A DNA stretch of 64,000 nucleotides from Pseudohongiella sp. (GTDB lineage Bacteria > Pseudomonadota > Gammaproteobacteria > Pseudomonadales > Pseudohongiellaceae), in the NCBI RefSeq assembly GCF_011050365.1, contig NZ_DRFV01000001.1:62001-126000 (forward strand). The letters run 5' to 3'. The position numbers were made by a program, and so were the translations under genes. This document shows, in pieces, positions 8,240-17,315 of this stretch. The number at the start of each line of letters is the position of its first letter. Within the stretch, counting starts at the first letter, position 1. Under the pieces are notes generated by a model. It did no database searches, was not told where the DNA came from, and saw only the letters and a list, made by a program, of their open reading frames with translations.

Positions 8240-9591
8240 GTTTTCCGAGATACCCCCAATACAAGAATTCTGGGGTTCCATGGATTAGCGATATGCCGCA
8301 CGAATGGACTAGAACGTATTTAAAGCATGTTGCTCATATTAACATGGGGCAGTCACCTGCTTCGAAAGATTGCAATGCAGATGGCATAGGGACGCCCTTC
8401 CTCCAAGGCAATGGGGAGTTTGATACAACATACCCATCAGCAAAGCAATATTGTCCTGTGGCCAGGAAACTAGCGGACAGGGGAGATATCTTGTTTTCAG
8501 TGCGTGCGCCTGTGGGAGCTTTAAATCTAGCAGACCGTGTCTATGGTATCGGACGTGGCCTGTGTGCAATCAAATCATTGGAAGGTATATCTAAAGGTTT
8601 TTTACGGTGGTTTCTATCTTCCTCCCAATCATTCCTTGATTCTGTCTCAACTGGTAGCACTTTTGAAGCTGTGTCTGCAGAGCAAATTGAGAATATGGTT
8701 TTAGCTCTGCCGCCTACTGAACAGGAGCAAACCCAAATCACCCGCTTCTTAGACCTCGAAACCGCCCGCATCGACGCCCTGATCGAACAGCAGCAGCGCC
8801 TGATGGAACTGCTCAAGGAAAAGCGCCAGGCCGTGATCTCTCATGCCGTCACGAAAGGCCTCGACCCAACCGTACCGATGAGGGATTCCGGGGTGGAGTG
8901 GCTTGGGGAAGTGCCGGTGCTTTGGGACGTTATGCCTAGCAAATATATCTTTGATTTTGTGACAAGTGGCTCGAGAGGCTGGGCTGAGTTCTATTCAGAT
9001 GAGGGTGACTTGTTCTTCAGAATTACAAACTTAACTAGAGACTCAATTGAGCCGAAATTGGAGTCTATTCAGTACGTGATGCCACCTAGTAATTCTGAGG
9101 GGGAGCGCTCCAGAATCAGACTTGGTGACATTCTTATATCGATCACTGCGGATCTAGGTTCCGTATGTGTTGCTGACCAATCAATTGAGTCAGGCTATGT
9201 CAGCCAGCACATCGCCCTTGCAAGACCGAATTTTAATCTATGTGCTAGTCGTTGGATTGGATATCTGGTCCTTAGCACGCCAACAAAAGAACAGCTTGTC
9301 GGCGCTGGTTATGGCGGCACCAAGGTCCAATTAAACTTGGATGATATTAAGACTTTTTTTCTAGCTGTTCCTTCGCTGGATGAACAAAAGAAAATTGTTC
9401 GATTCTTGGACGCCGAGATTGAGAAGTTTGACTCGTTAATCTATGAAGCTACCCGAGGCGTTAGCTTATTAGCCGAGCGCCGCTCCGCCTTAATCTCCGC
9501 CGCCGTCACCGGAAAAATTGACGTCCGCAACTGGCAACCACCAGCGCCTGAATCAGAACAAGAAGCACAGCAGGAGCTTGCGCATGGCTGA
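8236..9591 (+). CDS. hsdS: Type I restriction-modification specificity subunit
   Basis: HsdS determines the bipartite DNA target of the type I enzyme. The 451-residue protein shows the usual two target-recognition domains (about 15-155 and 220-370). Each starts with a SGVxWxxxxPxxW-type segment ([14 protein letters not shown] and [14 protein letters not shown]) and ends in a coiled-coil conserved region ([19 protein letters not shown] and [15 protein letters not shown]). The start is GTG 8236 inside the hsdM stop. The C-terminus overlaps hsdR by 8 bases. The two target-recognition domains have lower GC than the conserved helices, which is typical of variable domains exchanged by recombination. 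The target sequence cannot be predicted from this. Confidence 0.95.
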   Translation: MSFPRYPQYKNSGVPWISDMPHEWTRTYLKHVAHINMGQSPASKDCNADGIGTPFLQGNGEFDTTYPSAKQYCPVARKLADRGDILFSVRAPVGALNLADRVYGIGRGLCAIKSLEGISKGFLRWFLSSSQSFLDSVSTGSTFEAVSAEQIENMVLALPPTEQEQTQITRFLDLETARIDALIEQQQRLMELLKEKRQAVISHAVTKGLDPTVPMRDSGVEWLGEVPVLWDVMPSKYIFDFVTSGSRGWAEFYSDEGDLFFRITNLTRDSIEPKLESIQYVMPPSNSEGERSRIRLGDILISITADLGSVCVADQSIESGYVSQHIALARPNFNLCASRWIGYLVLSTPTKEQLVGAGYGGTKVQLNLDDIKTFFLAVPSLDEQKKIVRFLDAEIEKFDSLIYEATRGVSLLAERRSALISAAVTGKIDVRNWQPPAPESEQEAQQELAHG

Positions 9592-12500
9592 CAGCAAGGA
9601 AACGATATTCCAGCAAGACATCATCGATGCCATGACCGCTGAAGGCTGGCTCACCGGTCCTGCCAGTGGTTATGATCGTCGTGCTGCGCTGTATACCGAA
9701 GATCTGTTGGCTTACATCAAGGATGCTTGGCCCGCGCGTTGGGAGAAGTTCAGCAAGAGCAACCCCAAAGACCCGGAAAGCGTTCTCGTGCAAAAACTCG
9801 TGCGTGAGCTGGAGAAGCACGGTACGCTGGATTTGTTGCGCAATGGCTTCAAAGTACCGGGCGTCAAGATCGATCTGTGCAGCTTCAGGCCAGACCATGA
9901 CATGAACCCGGACACACATCGTCGTTATCAGGCCAACCGTCTGCGTGTGGTGCCTGAAGTGTCCTACTCACCACATTTTCGTGAGGGTAACTACAATCCC
10001 CGGCTTGATTTAGTACTTTTTGTTAATGGCATCCCCACAGCCACACTGGAGCTGAAGAGCGAGTTCAAACAATCAGTGGAGAACGCCAAGCGTCAATACC
10101 GCTATGACCGTCCCCCGGCTGATCCTCTTACCCGCAAACCGGAACCCTTGCTGACTTTCAAGCGGGGCGCATTGGTGCATTTTGCCGTGGGGCAGAGTGA
10201 AGTGGCCATGACCACGCGGCTCACTGGCAAAGACACTTGCTTTCTGCCGTTTAACATGGGCACGGAGGAGGGGGGCGCTGGCAATCCGCCCTCAAAAGAT
10301 GAGAATGAGTATGCCACGACCTACTTGTGGAATCGTCTGTTTCAGCGCGACGCCTGGTTGAAGGTTTTGGGCCGCTTTATGCACCTGCAGCAAGAGAAGT
10401 CCGAAGGTTTTGATGGCAAGATCACAGTCAAAGAAACCATGATCTTTCCGCGCTTCCATCAGTGGGAAGTGGTTAACAAGCTGATCGACACCACTCAGGT
10501 AGAGGGGCCGGGCAAGCGTTACCTGATTCAACACAGTGCAGGGTCTGGCAAGTCGAATTCAATTGCCTGGGGTGCGCACCAGTTGGCTGCGTTGTATGAC
10601 GCAAGCGGTGAGAAGTTATTTAACTCCGTTATCGTGGTTACAGATCGCACGGTGCTCGATAGCCAGTTACAGAATACGATTGGCCAGTTCGAGCATGCGG
10701 GTGGTGTCGTGGTGCCGATCACCCGGGACATCGGCAATCTAAGCAAGTCAGAACAACTGGCCGAAGCCTTGGCCAATCAAACGCGGATCATCATCGTTAC
10801 CATCCAGACCTTCCCGGCGTTGTTCGAAGCACTGGATAAATACCCCAAGCTGGCGTCAGGCCGTTACGCTGTTATCGCCGATGAGGCGCACTCATCACAA
10901 ACCGGCTCTTCAGCCAGCAAACTCAAAGCCATTCTGGGTAGCGATGCCCCTGGTGGCGGGAATGGTAGTGAACATGGCGAGGAGATCAGCGCCGAGGAGT
11001 TGCTGGATGCTGCCGTGACTGCTCGCGCGCCCAACGAGCGCATCAGCTACTACGCCTTTACCGCAACACCCAAGGCGAAGACCCTGGAGCTGTTTGGCCG
11101 TACACCGAACCCGGACATGCCTCCAAGTGCAGACAACAAACCGGAGGCGTTTCATTTGTACTCGATGCGCCAGGCGATTGAGGAAGGCTTTATTCTGGAT
11201 GTGCTGCGGCAATACACCACCTACAGCACCGCCTGGAAAATTGCGCATCCTGATGGCTCAGATGATGAAGTGGATAGCAAAAAAGCACGCATCAAGTTGG
11301 CTCGCTGGGTGCGTTTACATCCCTACAACATCAATCAAAAAGTGGAAGTGATTGTCGAGCACTTCCGCGCCAATATCCGGCATTTGCTCAACGGCCAAGC
11401 CAAAGCCATGATAGTCACTAATAGCCGCCAGGAAGCGGTGCGTTATCAGCTTGCCGTGCAGCAGTACGTGAAAGAAAATCGCATAGACGATGTGCATCCC
11501 TTGGTGGCTTTCTCTGGCAGTGTGTTGCACGATGATGTTATTCCGGAAGAGGTGACAGAGAACAGCACTCGACTTAATCCGGGCTTACAGGGTCGCGATC
11601 TGGCCAAAGCGTTCGACACGCAGGATTACAACGTCATGATTGCTGCCAACAAGTATCAAACCGGCTTTGATCAGCCCAAGCTGTGTGCCATGTACGTGGA
11701 CAAGAAGCTTCAGGGCGTTGATTGTGTGCAAACGCTCTCTCGCCTGAATCGCACATTCCCCGGCAAAGAGACTTTTATCCTCGATTTCTTCAACGATCCA
11801 AAGGACATTCTCGAAGCCTTCTTGCCTTACTACAACAAGGCGGAGCTCAATGACGTCACTGATCCCCAAATCATCTATGACGTTCAGAAAAAACTGGATG
11901 CAGAGAGCATTTATCAGTGGGATGAGGTCGAGTCATTCGCTCTCGCATTCTTCGACCCCAAAGCGGCCGCCAGCAAGCTGAGTTATTACTGCCAGCCCGC
12001 CAAGGAGAGATTTGCCAAGCGCTACAAATTCTCAGTGGAAGCGCGCAAGGACGCGCAGAATTTCTACCGCACCGCCGAAGCCAACGGTGACAGCGCCGGG
12101 CTGAAGCGCGCAGAGCATGCACTCAAGGAGGCCGGGGAGCAGGTTGATCAGCTCGATCTGTTCCGCAAGAACCTGCAGAGCTTCGTGCGTTTGTATGAGT
12201 TTCTGTCGCAGATTGTCCCCTATGAAGACCGTGAGCTGGAGCAACTGTGTGTCTTCGCCAAGCATCTCTATCCACTATTGCGGGTGGACCGTCTGGGCGA
12301 GGATGACGTTGATGTGGGGGAGTTGCAGCTAACACACTACAGGCTTACCAAGCGCCAGGAACAGCAGTTGAAACTGGCAGACACGGAAGGAGAGTATGGT
12401 CTGGAGCCCGCGACGGATGTGGGTTCCGGCAAGCCGCATGATCCGGAAAAGAAACGTCTATCCGAGATAATCCAAGCATTGAATGATTTGTTTGGAGCGG

Positions 12501-12790
12501 AGGTGACAGACGAGAATCAACTTCACTTTGCCAATGGAATTGTCACCCGGCTAAGGCAAGACGAAGAAGTGATGGCGCAAGTAAATAGCCATAGCCCTGA
12601 TCAGGTGATGCACGGGGTGTTTCCGAAGCGTGTTGTGGATGCTGTACTGGATGCGATGACGGATCACGAGAAGCTGTCGTTGGAGGTGCTGGATAATGAG
12701 ATTAAGAGCAAGGCGTTTGCGGTGTTAATATTGAAAATACTTGCAGCTGAGGCAGGGCCTCTGCAAAGCTCAGGGTTTGGAGGGTTATAG
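9584..12790 (+). CDS. hsdR: Type I restriction endonuclease subunit
   Basis: HsdR is the motor and nuclease of the type I enzyme, translocating and cutting unmethylated DNA. The 1068-residue protein starts at ATG 9584, behind AGGAG (9572-9576) and overlapping hsdS by 8 bases. The PD-(D/E)xK nuclease is visible as D142 and E156-L-K158 (LDLVLF, TLELKSE). The SF2 helicase motor has Walker A GSGKS at 320-324, DEAH at 433-436 and FTATPK at about 490. Helicase lobe 2 contains ANKYQTGFDQP and a conserved QTLSRLNR. The C-terminal helical region binds HsdM. No frame damage is seen, so the restriction function should be intact. Confidence 0.95.
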   Translation: MADSKETIFQQDIIDAMTAEGWLTGPASGYDRRAALYTEDLLAYIKDAWPARWEKFSKSNPKDPESVLVQKLVRELEKHGTLDLLRNGFKVPGVKIDLCSFRPDHDMNPDTHRRYQANRLRVVPEVSYSPHFREGNYNPRLDLVLFVNGIPTATLELKSEFKQSVENAKRQYRYDRPPADPLTRKPEPLLTFKRGALVHFAVGQSEVAMTTRLTGKDTCFLPFNMGTEEGGAGNPPSKDENEYATTYLWNRLFQRDAWLKVLGRFMHLQQEKSEGFDGKITVKETMIFPRFHQWEVVNKLIDTTQVEGPGKRYLIQHSAGSGKSNSIAWGAHQLAALYDASGEKLFNSVIVVTDRTVLDSQLQNTIGQFEHAGGVVVPITRDIGNLSKSEQLAEALANQTRIIIVTIQTFPALFEALDKYPKLASGRYAVIADEAHSSQTGSSASKLKAILGSDAPGGGNGSEHGEEISAEELLDAAVTARAPNERISYYAFTATPKAKTLELFGRTPNPDMPPSADNKPEAFHLYSMRQAIEEGFILDVLRQYTTYSTAWKIAHPDGSDDEVDSKKARIKLARWVRLHPYNINQKVEVIVEHFRANIRHLLNGQAKAMIVTNSRQEAVRYQLAVQQYVKENRIDDVHPLVAFSGSVLHDDVIPEEVTENSTRLNPGLQGRDLAKAFDTQDYNVMIAANKYQTGFDQPKLCAMYVDKKLQGVDCVQTLSRLNRTFPGKETFILDFFNDPKDILEAFLPYYNKAELNDVTDPQIIYDVQKKLDAESIYQWDEVESFALAFFDPKAAASKLSYYCQPAKERFAKRYKFSVEARKDAQNFYRTAEANGDSAGLKRAEHALKEAGEQVDQLDLFRKNLQSFVRLYEFLSQIVPYEDRELEQLCVFAKHLYPLLRVDRLGEDDVDVGELQLTHYRLTKRQEQQLKLADTEGEYGLEPATDVGSGKPHDPEKKRLSEIIQALNDLFGAEVTDENQLHFANGIVTRLRQDEEVMAQVNSHSPDQVMHGVFPKRVVDAVLDAMTDHEKLSLEVLDNEIKSKAFAVLILKILAAEAGPLQSSGFGGL

Positions 12791-12865
12791 CCCATTTCTG
12801 GCGACCGCTCCCAAAAGGCTGGTAGACCCACTCAGTAAAAGTACACATCGAAAGGAGTGCTGGAC

Positions 12866-13780
12866 TTGATTATCGGCCCAATTAAGTTTGAGTTGTACAC
12901 GCCCGACGATTTTCCTAAATGGATTGAATACTCTGCAATCTGGGCCTGTGAGTATCACTCAAGGTTATGGTTTTATGATTCAAGAACGCAGTCTTATGAT
13001 CCAGATTCTAAGCCCAAGGACCCTGAACAACGCCGGAAGGCGATTAATACGTTGAGGCGACCTATAAGGTGTCTAGTCTCGCTTGCCATGAAAGATACTT
13101 GGCTGAAAATTAGTGACCTAATTTATCCGGGTGAAGCTGATAAATCTCAGGCTTGGTTTGCCAAGGCAATTATTAGCTCTGGTGTGCACCCAAAATCAGA
13201 GCTAATGACTAAAGGAGACGCCGCTAAGTGGAAGAAAGATGCGATCTCTAAACTCGCCAAAGCCAAGGATGCACTTAATTCTATGCCAGATAACTATCTT
13301 GATTTTTTTAATAACTATCGCGCCGTTCGACTAAGCTGCTTGCAACCCTCGCAAATGCACGACAACGATGTATCATTTTCGGCTATGAGTTGGTGCCTTG
13401 GTACGGGAGTCGATCACCCAATTCCTGTTTTGGAGGATGCGCTAAAGGCGCTTAGAGAAACCCAATTTACCCCAAGTTTCTCCGGTACACACACTATTGG
13501 AGAGTCTGCAGAAAGGCAATTCTTTGTTAGATCTTTAACAGCCGCCATGATAGAAAAAACCGGAAAGAAGTACAGAAAGATTGTTGCCGAAACGACCGCG
13601 GCCGCGTTTGATTGCAACATCACTGAGCGAGAAATAATCAGGCTTACGAAAACCTTAGACGACGATACGATTAGCAACGCAAAAGGCTACTTGTTATCGA
13701 TGATCTCTGACGATTTTATTGCGGATCTTTGCAAAGACAGCGAAATAGCTAAGGCATCCTGGGAAAGAGACTTGAAATAG
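12866..13780 (+). CDS. Unknown protein downstream of hsdR
   Basis: I do not recognise this 304-residue protein. TTG 12866 is preferred because AAAGGAG (12851-12857) lies 8 bases before it; GTG 12857 would overlap that site. The sequence is soluble, rich in Lys, Asp and Trp (FPKWIEYSAIWACEYHSRLWFYD near the N-terminus), with no signal peptide, membrane segment or obvious catalytic motif. It is largely helical, with a C-terminal half that looks like a repeat of amphipathic helices. It lies 75 bases after hsdR on the same strand and has lower GC than the hsd genes. It may therefore be a separate cargo gene or an accessory to the restriction system. It does not match HsdC-type regulators or known anti-restriction proteins that I can recall. 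Confidence 0.7.
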   Translation: MIIGPIKFELYTPDDFPKWIEYSAIWACEYHSRLWFYDSRTQSYDPDSKPKDPEQRRKAINTLRRPIRCLVSLAMKDTWLKISDLIYPGEADKSQAWFAKAIISSGVHPKSELMTKGDAAKWKKDAISKLAKAKDALNSMPDNYLDFFNNYRAVRLSCLQPSQMHDNDVSFSAMSWCLGTGVDHPIPVLEDALKALRETQFTPSFSGTHTIGESAERQFFVRSLTAAMIEKTGKKYRKIVAETTAAAFDCNITEREIIRLTKTLDDDTISNAKGYLLSMISDDFIADLCKDSEIAKASWERDLK

Positions 13781-13903
13781 CTGGATAGTCTCCGCGCACC
13801 GGCACATTTAGGTAAATTTTTTATAATTTCTGCCATTCATTCGCTTGCTAGGCGTTATTTAACATTCTCACTGTCGTCCGATACCAATTGAGGAAGTTAA
13901 ATC

Positions 13904-14119
13904 ATGTCCGATACAGCAAAAAGAGCAATACCGGAAACAGGCTTTTTAAGATTAACCGACGTCCTTCAGTTTATCCCCATTAGTCGCTCAACATGGTGGC
14001 TTTGGGTTGCAAATGGCAAAGCTCCTGCGCCTATTAAGCTTGGCCCAAAAACAACTGCCTGGAAAGCTGAAGAGATAAGTGCCTTTATTGAGGAGCTGTC
14101 TAACCGAGGCAAATTGTGA
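13904..14119 (+). CDS. AlpA-family excisionase/regulator
   Basis: The 71-residue product has the AlpA/P4-Vis pattern: LRLTDVLQFIPISRSTWWLWVANGK forms a MerR-like winged helix-turn-helix, followed by PAPIKLGPKTTAWKAEEISAFIEEL. AlpA proteins control the integrase of P4-like islands and may act as excision factors. AGGAAG lies 10 bases before the ATG. Together with the P4-type integrase at 15638-16882 it marks this as an integrative island. Confidence 0.9.
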   Translation: MSDTAKRAIPETGFLRLTDVLQFIPISRSTWWLWVANGKAPAPIKLGPKTTAWKAEEISAFIEELSNRGKL

Positions 14120-14342
14120 GCTTTCTATGTGCAATAAGTGGGCATTGTAAACGATATCTTATCGACCACAGTCCCCCCGGACCTTCCAAGCAACAAGTAC
14201 CGCTTTACAGTGTCCGGAGCTACCCTCAGTGTCGCCCTGGGCCTCTGATCGACTCTGACATCAGGAAGCCCGTTTCGCATTGGCATGGGGCAGAGAAGGG
14301 CGCATGTCAGTTTGCAGACGAAGGTTTACAGTAGGAGGCTTC

Positions 14343-14762
14343 ATGGCTGTAAAAAAGCGCCGGCTGCCTTTCGATCAAAGGGGTGGAGTAGTCGTTTGTC
14401 GAAGAGATATCTACACTTCCCCTGCTTGGCTTGCCCTTTCACCTGCAGCTACAAAGTTAATGTCCTTGCTTCATATTCACTGGAAGAACGATAAGCCGGT
14501 TGACTATGGGGTGAGGGAGGCAATGGAGAAAATTGGTTGCGCAAAGGGAACGGCAAGGCGTGCATTTGAGGAACTACAGCGTTCTGGATTCATTGAAATG
14601 GTCGATGAGTCCCTGTTCAGTAGTCGCTCACAGAGCAAGGCGAGAACATGGAGACTAACATGGCTGCCATTCAAGGATGGGCTGCCGACAAACGAGTGGG
14701 AGAAATTAAGTCTACCGGGTCAAAAATGTACCTTGAAAGGCGGCTACAGGGTCAAAATTTGA
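14343..14762 (+). CDS. Winged-helix DNA-binding island protein
   Basis: The 139-residue protein starts at ATG 14343, after AGGAGG (14333-14338). Residues from about 25 to 90 (WLALSPAATKLMSLLHIHW, then YGVREAMEKIGCAKGTARRAFEELQRSGFIEMV) form a helix-turn-helix of the winged type seen in replication or control proteins of genomic islands. The C-terminus (RTWRLTWLPF) is conserved in similar island proteins from memory. The stop codon lies inside a 21-bp palindrome (14747-14767) that belongs to a cluster of related repeats, which the protein may bind. Function is otherwise unknown. Confidence 0.7.
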   Translation: MAVKKRRLPFDQRGGVVVCRRDIYTSPAWLALSPAATKLMSLLHIHWKNDKPVDYGVREAMEKIGCAKGTARRAFEELQRSGFIEMVDESLFSSRSQSKARTWRLTWLPFKDGLPTNEWEKLSLPGQKCTLKGGYRVKI

Positions 14763-14849
14763 CCCTGTGAAAAACAGCAATGGTTCTAGAGGGGCAAATG
14801 AGTACCCACACTAGGGTAACGGTTTGCAGGGTCAAATTAGTACCCACAC
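14717..14849. repeat. Cluster of GGGTCAAA-type repeats and a palindrome
   Basis: Four related elements lie at and after the end of the winged-helix gene. They are gggtcaaaaatgtacc (14717-14732), a palindrome with 10-base arms cagggtcaaa/tttgaccctg (14747-14767), and two direct repeats of the form gggNcaaatNagtacccacac at 14791-14811 and 14829-14849. The last two start 38 bases apart. They look like iterons or operators for a DNA-binding protein, plausibly the one encoded just before them. Confidence 0.55.
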
Positions 14850-14991
14850 CTACCTTGCCATACATACCGAGTTCTTACATCCCTAATGTGAGGCCAGTAA
14901 TACGACCAAACTCTCATTCAGTGGGACATGAGTAATGGGCAGCAACTACTGACATTTGCCAGATGATTTCGGTAAAAATATTGGAGGAAAT

Positions 14992-15627
14992 ATGGGCGGA
15001 TACGGAAGTGGACGGCGTTGGCACCTTAGTGCAAAAGACACAACATCAGATCATCGTCAACTCGACGTTAGGCGAATTAAACGCGAAGGCTTGCTTGCTG
15101 CTGGTAAGGGTTTTGGTTGGGTATGGGACAGAAACACTAGCAATGAGGCACGTATCTGGATTTCAGTACAGAATGATCATCTAATGTTAAGTTACAAGTC
15201 TAAAAATTCTAGCGCCGACGAGTGGCGTGATCACAATTACTCGGTTCTACTTGATAGTACAAAATGTCATTTGGGTGGTATGCGATCGTGGTTTCGATGT
15301 CCCCAGCCGCGCTGCGGGCGACGTGTAGCGATTCTCTATGTAGGAAGCATACTAGCATGCCGTAACTGTCTCAATCTGGCATATGAAAGCCAGCGAGAGC
15401 AAGAATGCGATCGATTGGCCCGGCGCGCGGGGAAGATCCGTGCCAAGCTCGGGTGGACGCCTGGAATACTAAATGGAAGAGAGTGGAGCAAACCTCCGCG
15501 AATGCATTGGAAAACGCTCGATGCGCTGCTTGCTGAATATAATCGATTTGAGCAAGCCTCTTTCCGAGGCATGTTAAAAAGAATGGGTGACGTCGACTTC
15601 TCAGTACCAATTGCCGATCGGAGGTAA
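14992..15627 (+). CDS. Zinc-finger island protein of unknown function
   Basis: The 211-residue protein starts at ATG 14992, after GGAGG at 14983-14987. The N-terminus is MGGYGSGRRW, a pattern seen in many uncharacterised proteins of mobile islands. A four-cysteine cluster lies at about 108-130 (FRCPQPRCGRR, then ACRNCLNLAYESQ) and probably binds zinc. The C-terminus is basic and helical. There is no enzymatic motif. It faces the integrase gene, with only 10 bases between the two stops. The role is unknown; DNA or RNA binding is likely from the zinc cluster and charge. Confidence 0.75.
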   Translation: MGGYGSGRRWHLSAKDTTSDHRQLDVRRIKREGLLAAGKGFGWVWDRNTSNEARIWISVQNDHLMLSYKSKNSSADEWRDHNYSVLLDSTKCHLGGMRSWFRCPQPRCGRRVAILYVGSILACRNCLNLAYESQREQECDRLARRAGKIRAKLGWTPGILNGREWSKPPRMHWKTLDALLAEYNRFEQASFRGMLKRMGDVDFSVPIADRR

Positions 15628-15637
15628 GGCAACGTCA

Positions 15638-16882
15638 CTAACTCACGACAGATAAGTGTCCACGAGAAGTGTATGTGGGCATTTTCCCGGTCGCACACTG
15701 CTCAATATGCTTAGACCACCAATCCATCATTGTTCTCCTGCGCTCGAGGTACTGAGCCCGGTTGTAAGCGGCCCTGATTGAGTTCTTGTCGACATGAGCA
15801 AGCGCGGCCTCAATCGCATCAGCGTCGAAGCCCTGTTCATTCAAGGTGGTGCTGGCCAGAGCCCGAAGCCCGTGAGAGACCAAGCGTCCGTGGAAACCCA
15901 TGCGGGCCAGCGCACGGTTGGCTGATTGCGAATTGGCAGACGCTCTAGGATTGTGATCTGAGGGGAAAACGTACTCTCGGTGCCCGCTGACTGGTCTAAG
16001 TACCTCCAGCAGCCTAAGCAACTGGGGGCTGAGCGGCACGATATGCGGTTTGTTCTTCTTCATCCGTTCGGCCGGGATGGTCCATTCCTTTTTATCAATA
16101 TCGATCTCATCCCACCGTGCGCCGGCAGCTTCGCCTGGGCGCACCATGGTATGCAATTGCCACTCAATCAGGCAGCGAGTGACCAACTTGGTATTGGAGT
16201 GCTGTATGGCATACATCAGGCTTGGCAGTTCATCTGGGCGCAGGGTTGGCAGGTTGGTGACTTTGGGTGCGCTAAAGGCCTTGCCGATGCCCGCCAGAGG
16301 GTTAGCGTGTGCAACGCCCGTATTGACTGCATACACCATGATCTCATTGACCCAGCGGCAGATCTTCTTGACGGTTTCCAGCTTCTCGTCATTCGCCAGA
16401 GGCTGGATGATCTCGATGGTGGCAACGGCCGTGACCTTGTGGATCGGCGTCCGACCCATCTTGGGGAAAATATACTTTTCCAGGCGGCCCGTGATCTTGT
16501 CGTAATAGGCGGGTGATACTTTGGCTTCTTTCAGTGTAAGCCACTTGCGGGCAATGTGTTCAAAGGTGTTGGCATATTGCTCGTTCTGCGCGCGCTGCTG
16601 ATCTTCGCGGTGTTCTTTGGGATCAATGCCCTCAGCCAGGACGGCCCGGAGCTCATCGGCCTTTTTACGTGCCGCAGCCAGCGAAACATCGGGATAAGTG
16701 CCCAAGCTGATGTTGGCGCGTTTTTTAGTGCCAGGGCGGTAGTAATTCAGAATCCAGTATTTCCCGTTCTTGGGGTGGACTCGCAGGTACAGGTTTTTGC
16801 CGTCCGCAAGGTTGTATTCCTTCTCGCGTGGTTTGGCCTGCCGGATTTCGGTATCGGTGAGCGGTCTGGTGACGCGGGCCAT
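15638..16882 (-). CDS. P4-type tyrosine site-specific integrase
   Basis: The integrase recombines the island with the tRNA gene. The 414-residue protein has the N-terminal arm-binding domain typical of P4-like integrases (LTDTEIRQAKPREKEYNLAD, then LRVHPKNGKYWILNY), a core-binding domain (about 105-190) and the catalytic domain. Catalytic residues visible are R248 (TMVRPGEA), H337-x-x-R340 (SHGLR), H363 and Y373 (AAYNR). The gene lies 190 bases from tRNA-Leu and is transcribed away from it, a common island arrangement. It appears intact, so excision may still be possible. Confidence 0.95.
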   Translation of the reverse strand: MARVTRPLTDTEIRQAKPREKEYNLADGKNLYLRVHPKNGKYWILNYYRPGTKKRANISLGTYPDVSLAAARKKADELRAVLAEGIDPKEHREDQQRAQNEQYANTFEHIARKWLTLKEAKVSPAYYDKITGRLEKYIFPKMGRTPIHKVTAVATIEIIQPLANDEKLETVKKICRWVNEIMVYAVNTGVAHANPLAGIGKAFSAPKVTNLPTLRPDELPSLMYAIQHSNTKLVTRCLIEWQLHTMVRPGEAAGARWDEIDIDKKEWTIPAERMKKNKPHIVPLSPQLLRLLEVLRPVSGHREYVFPSDHNPRASANSQSANRALARMGFHGRLVSHGLRALASTTLNEQGFDADAIEAALAHVDKNSIRAAYNRAQYLERRRTMMDWWSKHIEQCATGKMPTYTSRGHLSVVS

Positions 16883-17072
16883 AAGAAACCCCTACCCGAA
16901 GGAGGTTGTAGCAACAAAGGAATTTGCCTGAGCGTGCTTTTGTTGCTTCTTATGTTACTAAAAATTCTGGATGTAGCCAAACGGCAGTGGACGCTCTAGG
17001 ACGCATTTTCGTCTAAAGTTACTGTTTTTTAAGGGGAAAATATACTTTATTGGACTGTGTCGGACTATCTAA

Positions 17073-17159
17073 TGGTGCCCAGGAGAGGACTTGAACCTCC
17101 ACGACCTTTCGATCACTAGCACCTGAAGCTAGCGTGTCTACCAATTCCACCACCTGGGC
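17073..17159 (-). tRNA. tRNA-Leu (anticodon CAG)
   Basis: The minus strand folds into an 87-nt tRNA. The acceptor stem is GCCCAGG with CCTGGGC followed by discriminator A and an encoded CCA. The D-arm contains TGGTAGACA, and the anticodon stem CTAGC/GCTAG encloses loop TTCAGGT (anticodon CAG, complement at 17123-17125). The T-arm carries GGTTCAAGTCC, and there is a long variable arm as in leucine tRNAs. Its 3' end faces the integrase and is the likely attachment site of the island. The tRNA itself remains complete. Confidence 0.95.
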
Positions 17160-17188
17160 ATTGCGGGGTGAAGCATTTCAGAGCGCGC

Positions 17189-17217
17189 ATTTTGCCCATC
17201 TGTTTCTGAGCTGTCAA
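17189..17217 (-). promoter_or_regulatory. Promoter of tRNA-Leu
   Basis: On the minus strand a perfect -35 TTGACA (17217-17212) is followed after 17 bases by CAAAAT (17194-17189, four of six matches to TATAAT) and then a GCGCGC stretch. The predicted start is about 22 bases before the tRNA. A GC-rich discriminator is typical of stable-RNA promoters under stringent control. Confidence 0.6.
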
Positions 17218-17315
17218 TGGGTGTACACAAAATCTTCAAGAAATAAGGTGTCGCAGCGTGTATACTGGCCGCAAAATAGCGACGAAACAGACGAATAGAG
17301 AGAAATCAGAGAAAT

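Noticed and set aside
14116-14334. Open frame of 72 codons from a GTG overlapping the AlpA-like stop
   Set aside because: It has no ribosome-binding site or family resemblance, and its proline-rich composition looks non-coding; it ends in the leader of the next gene.
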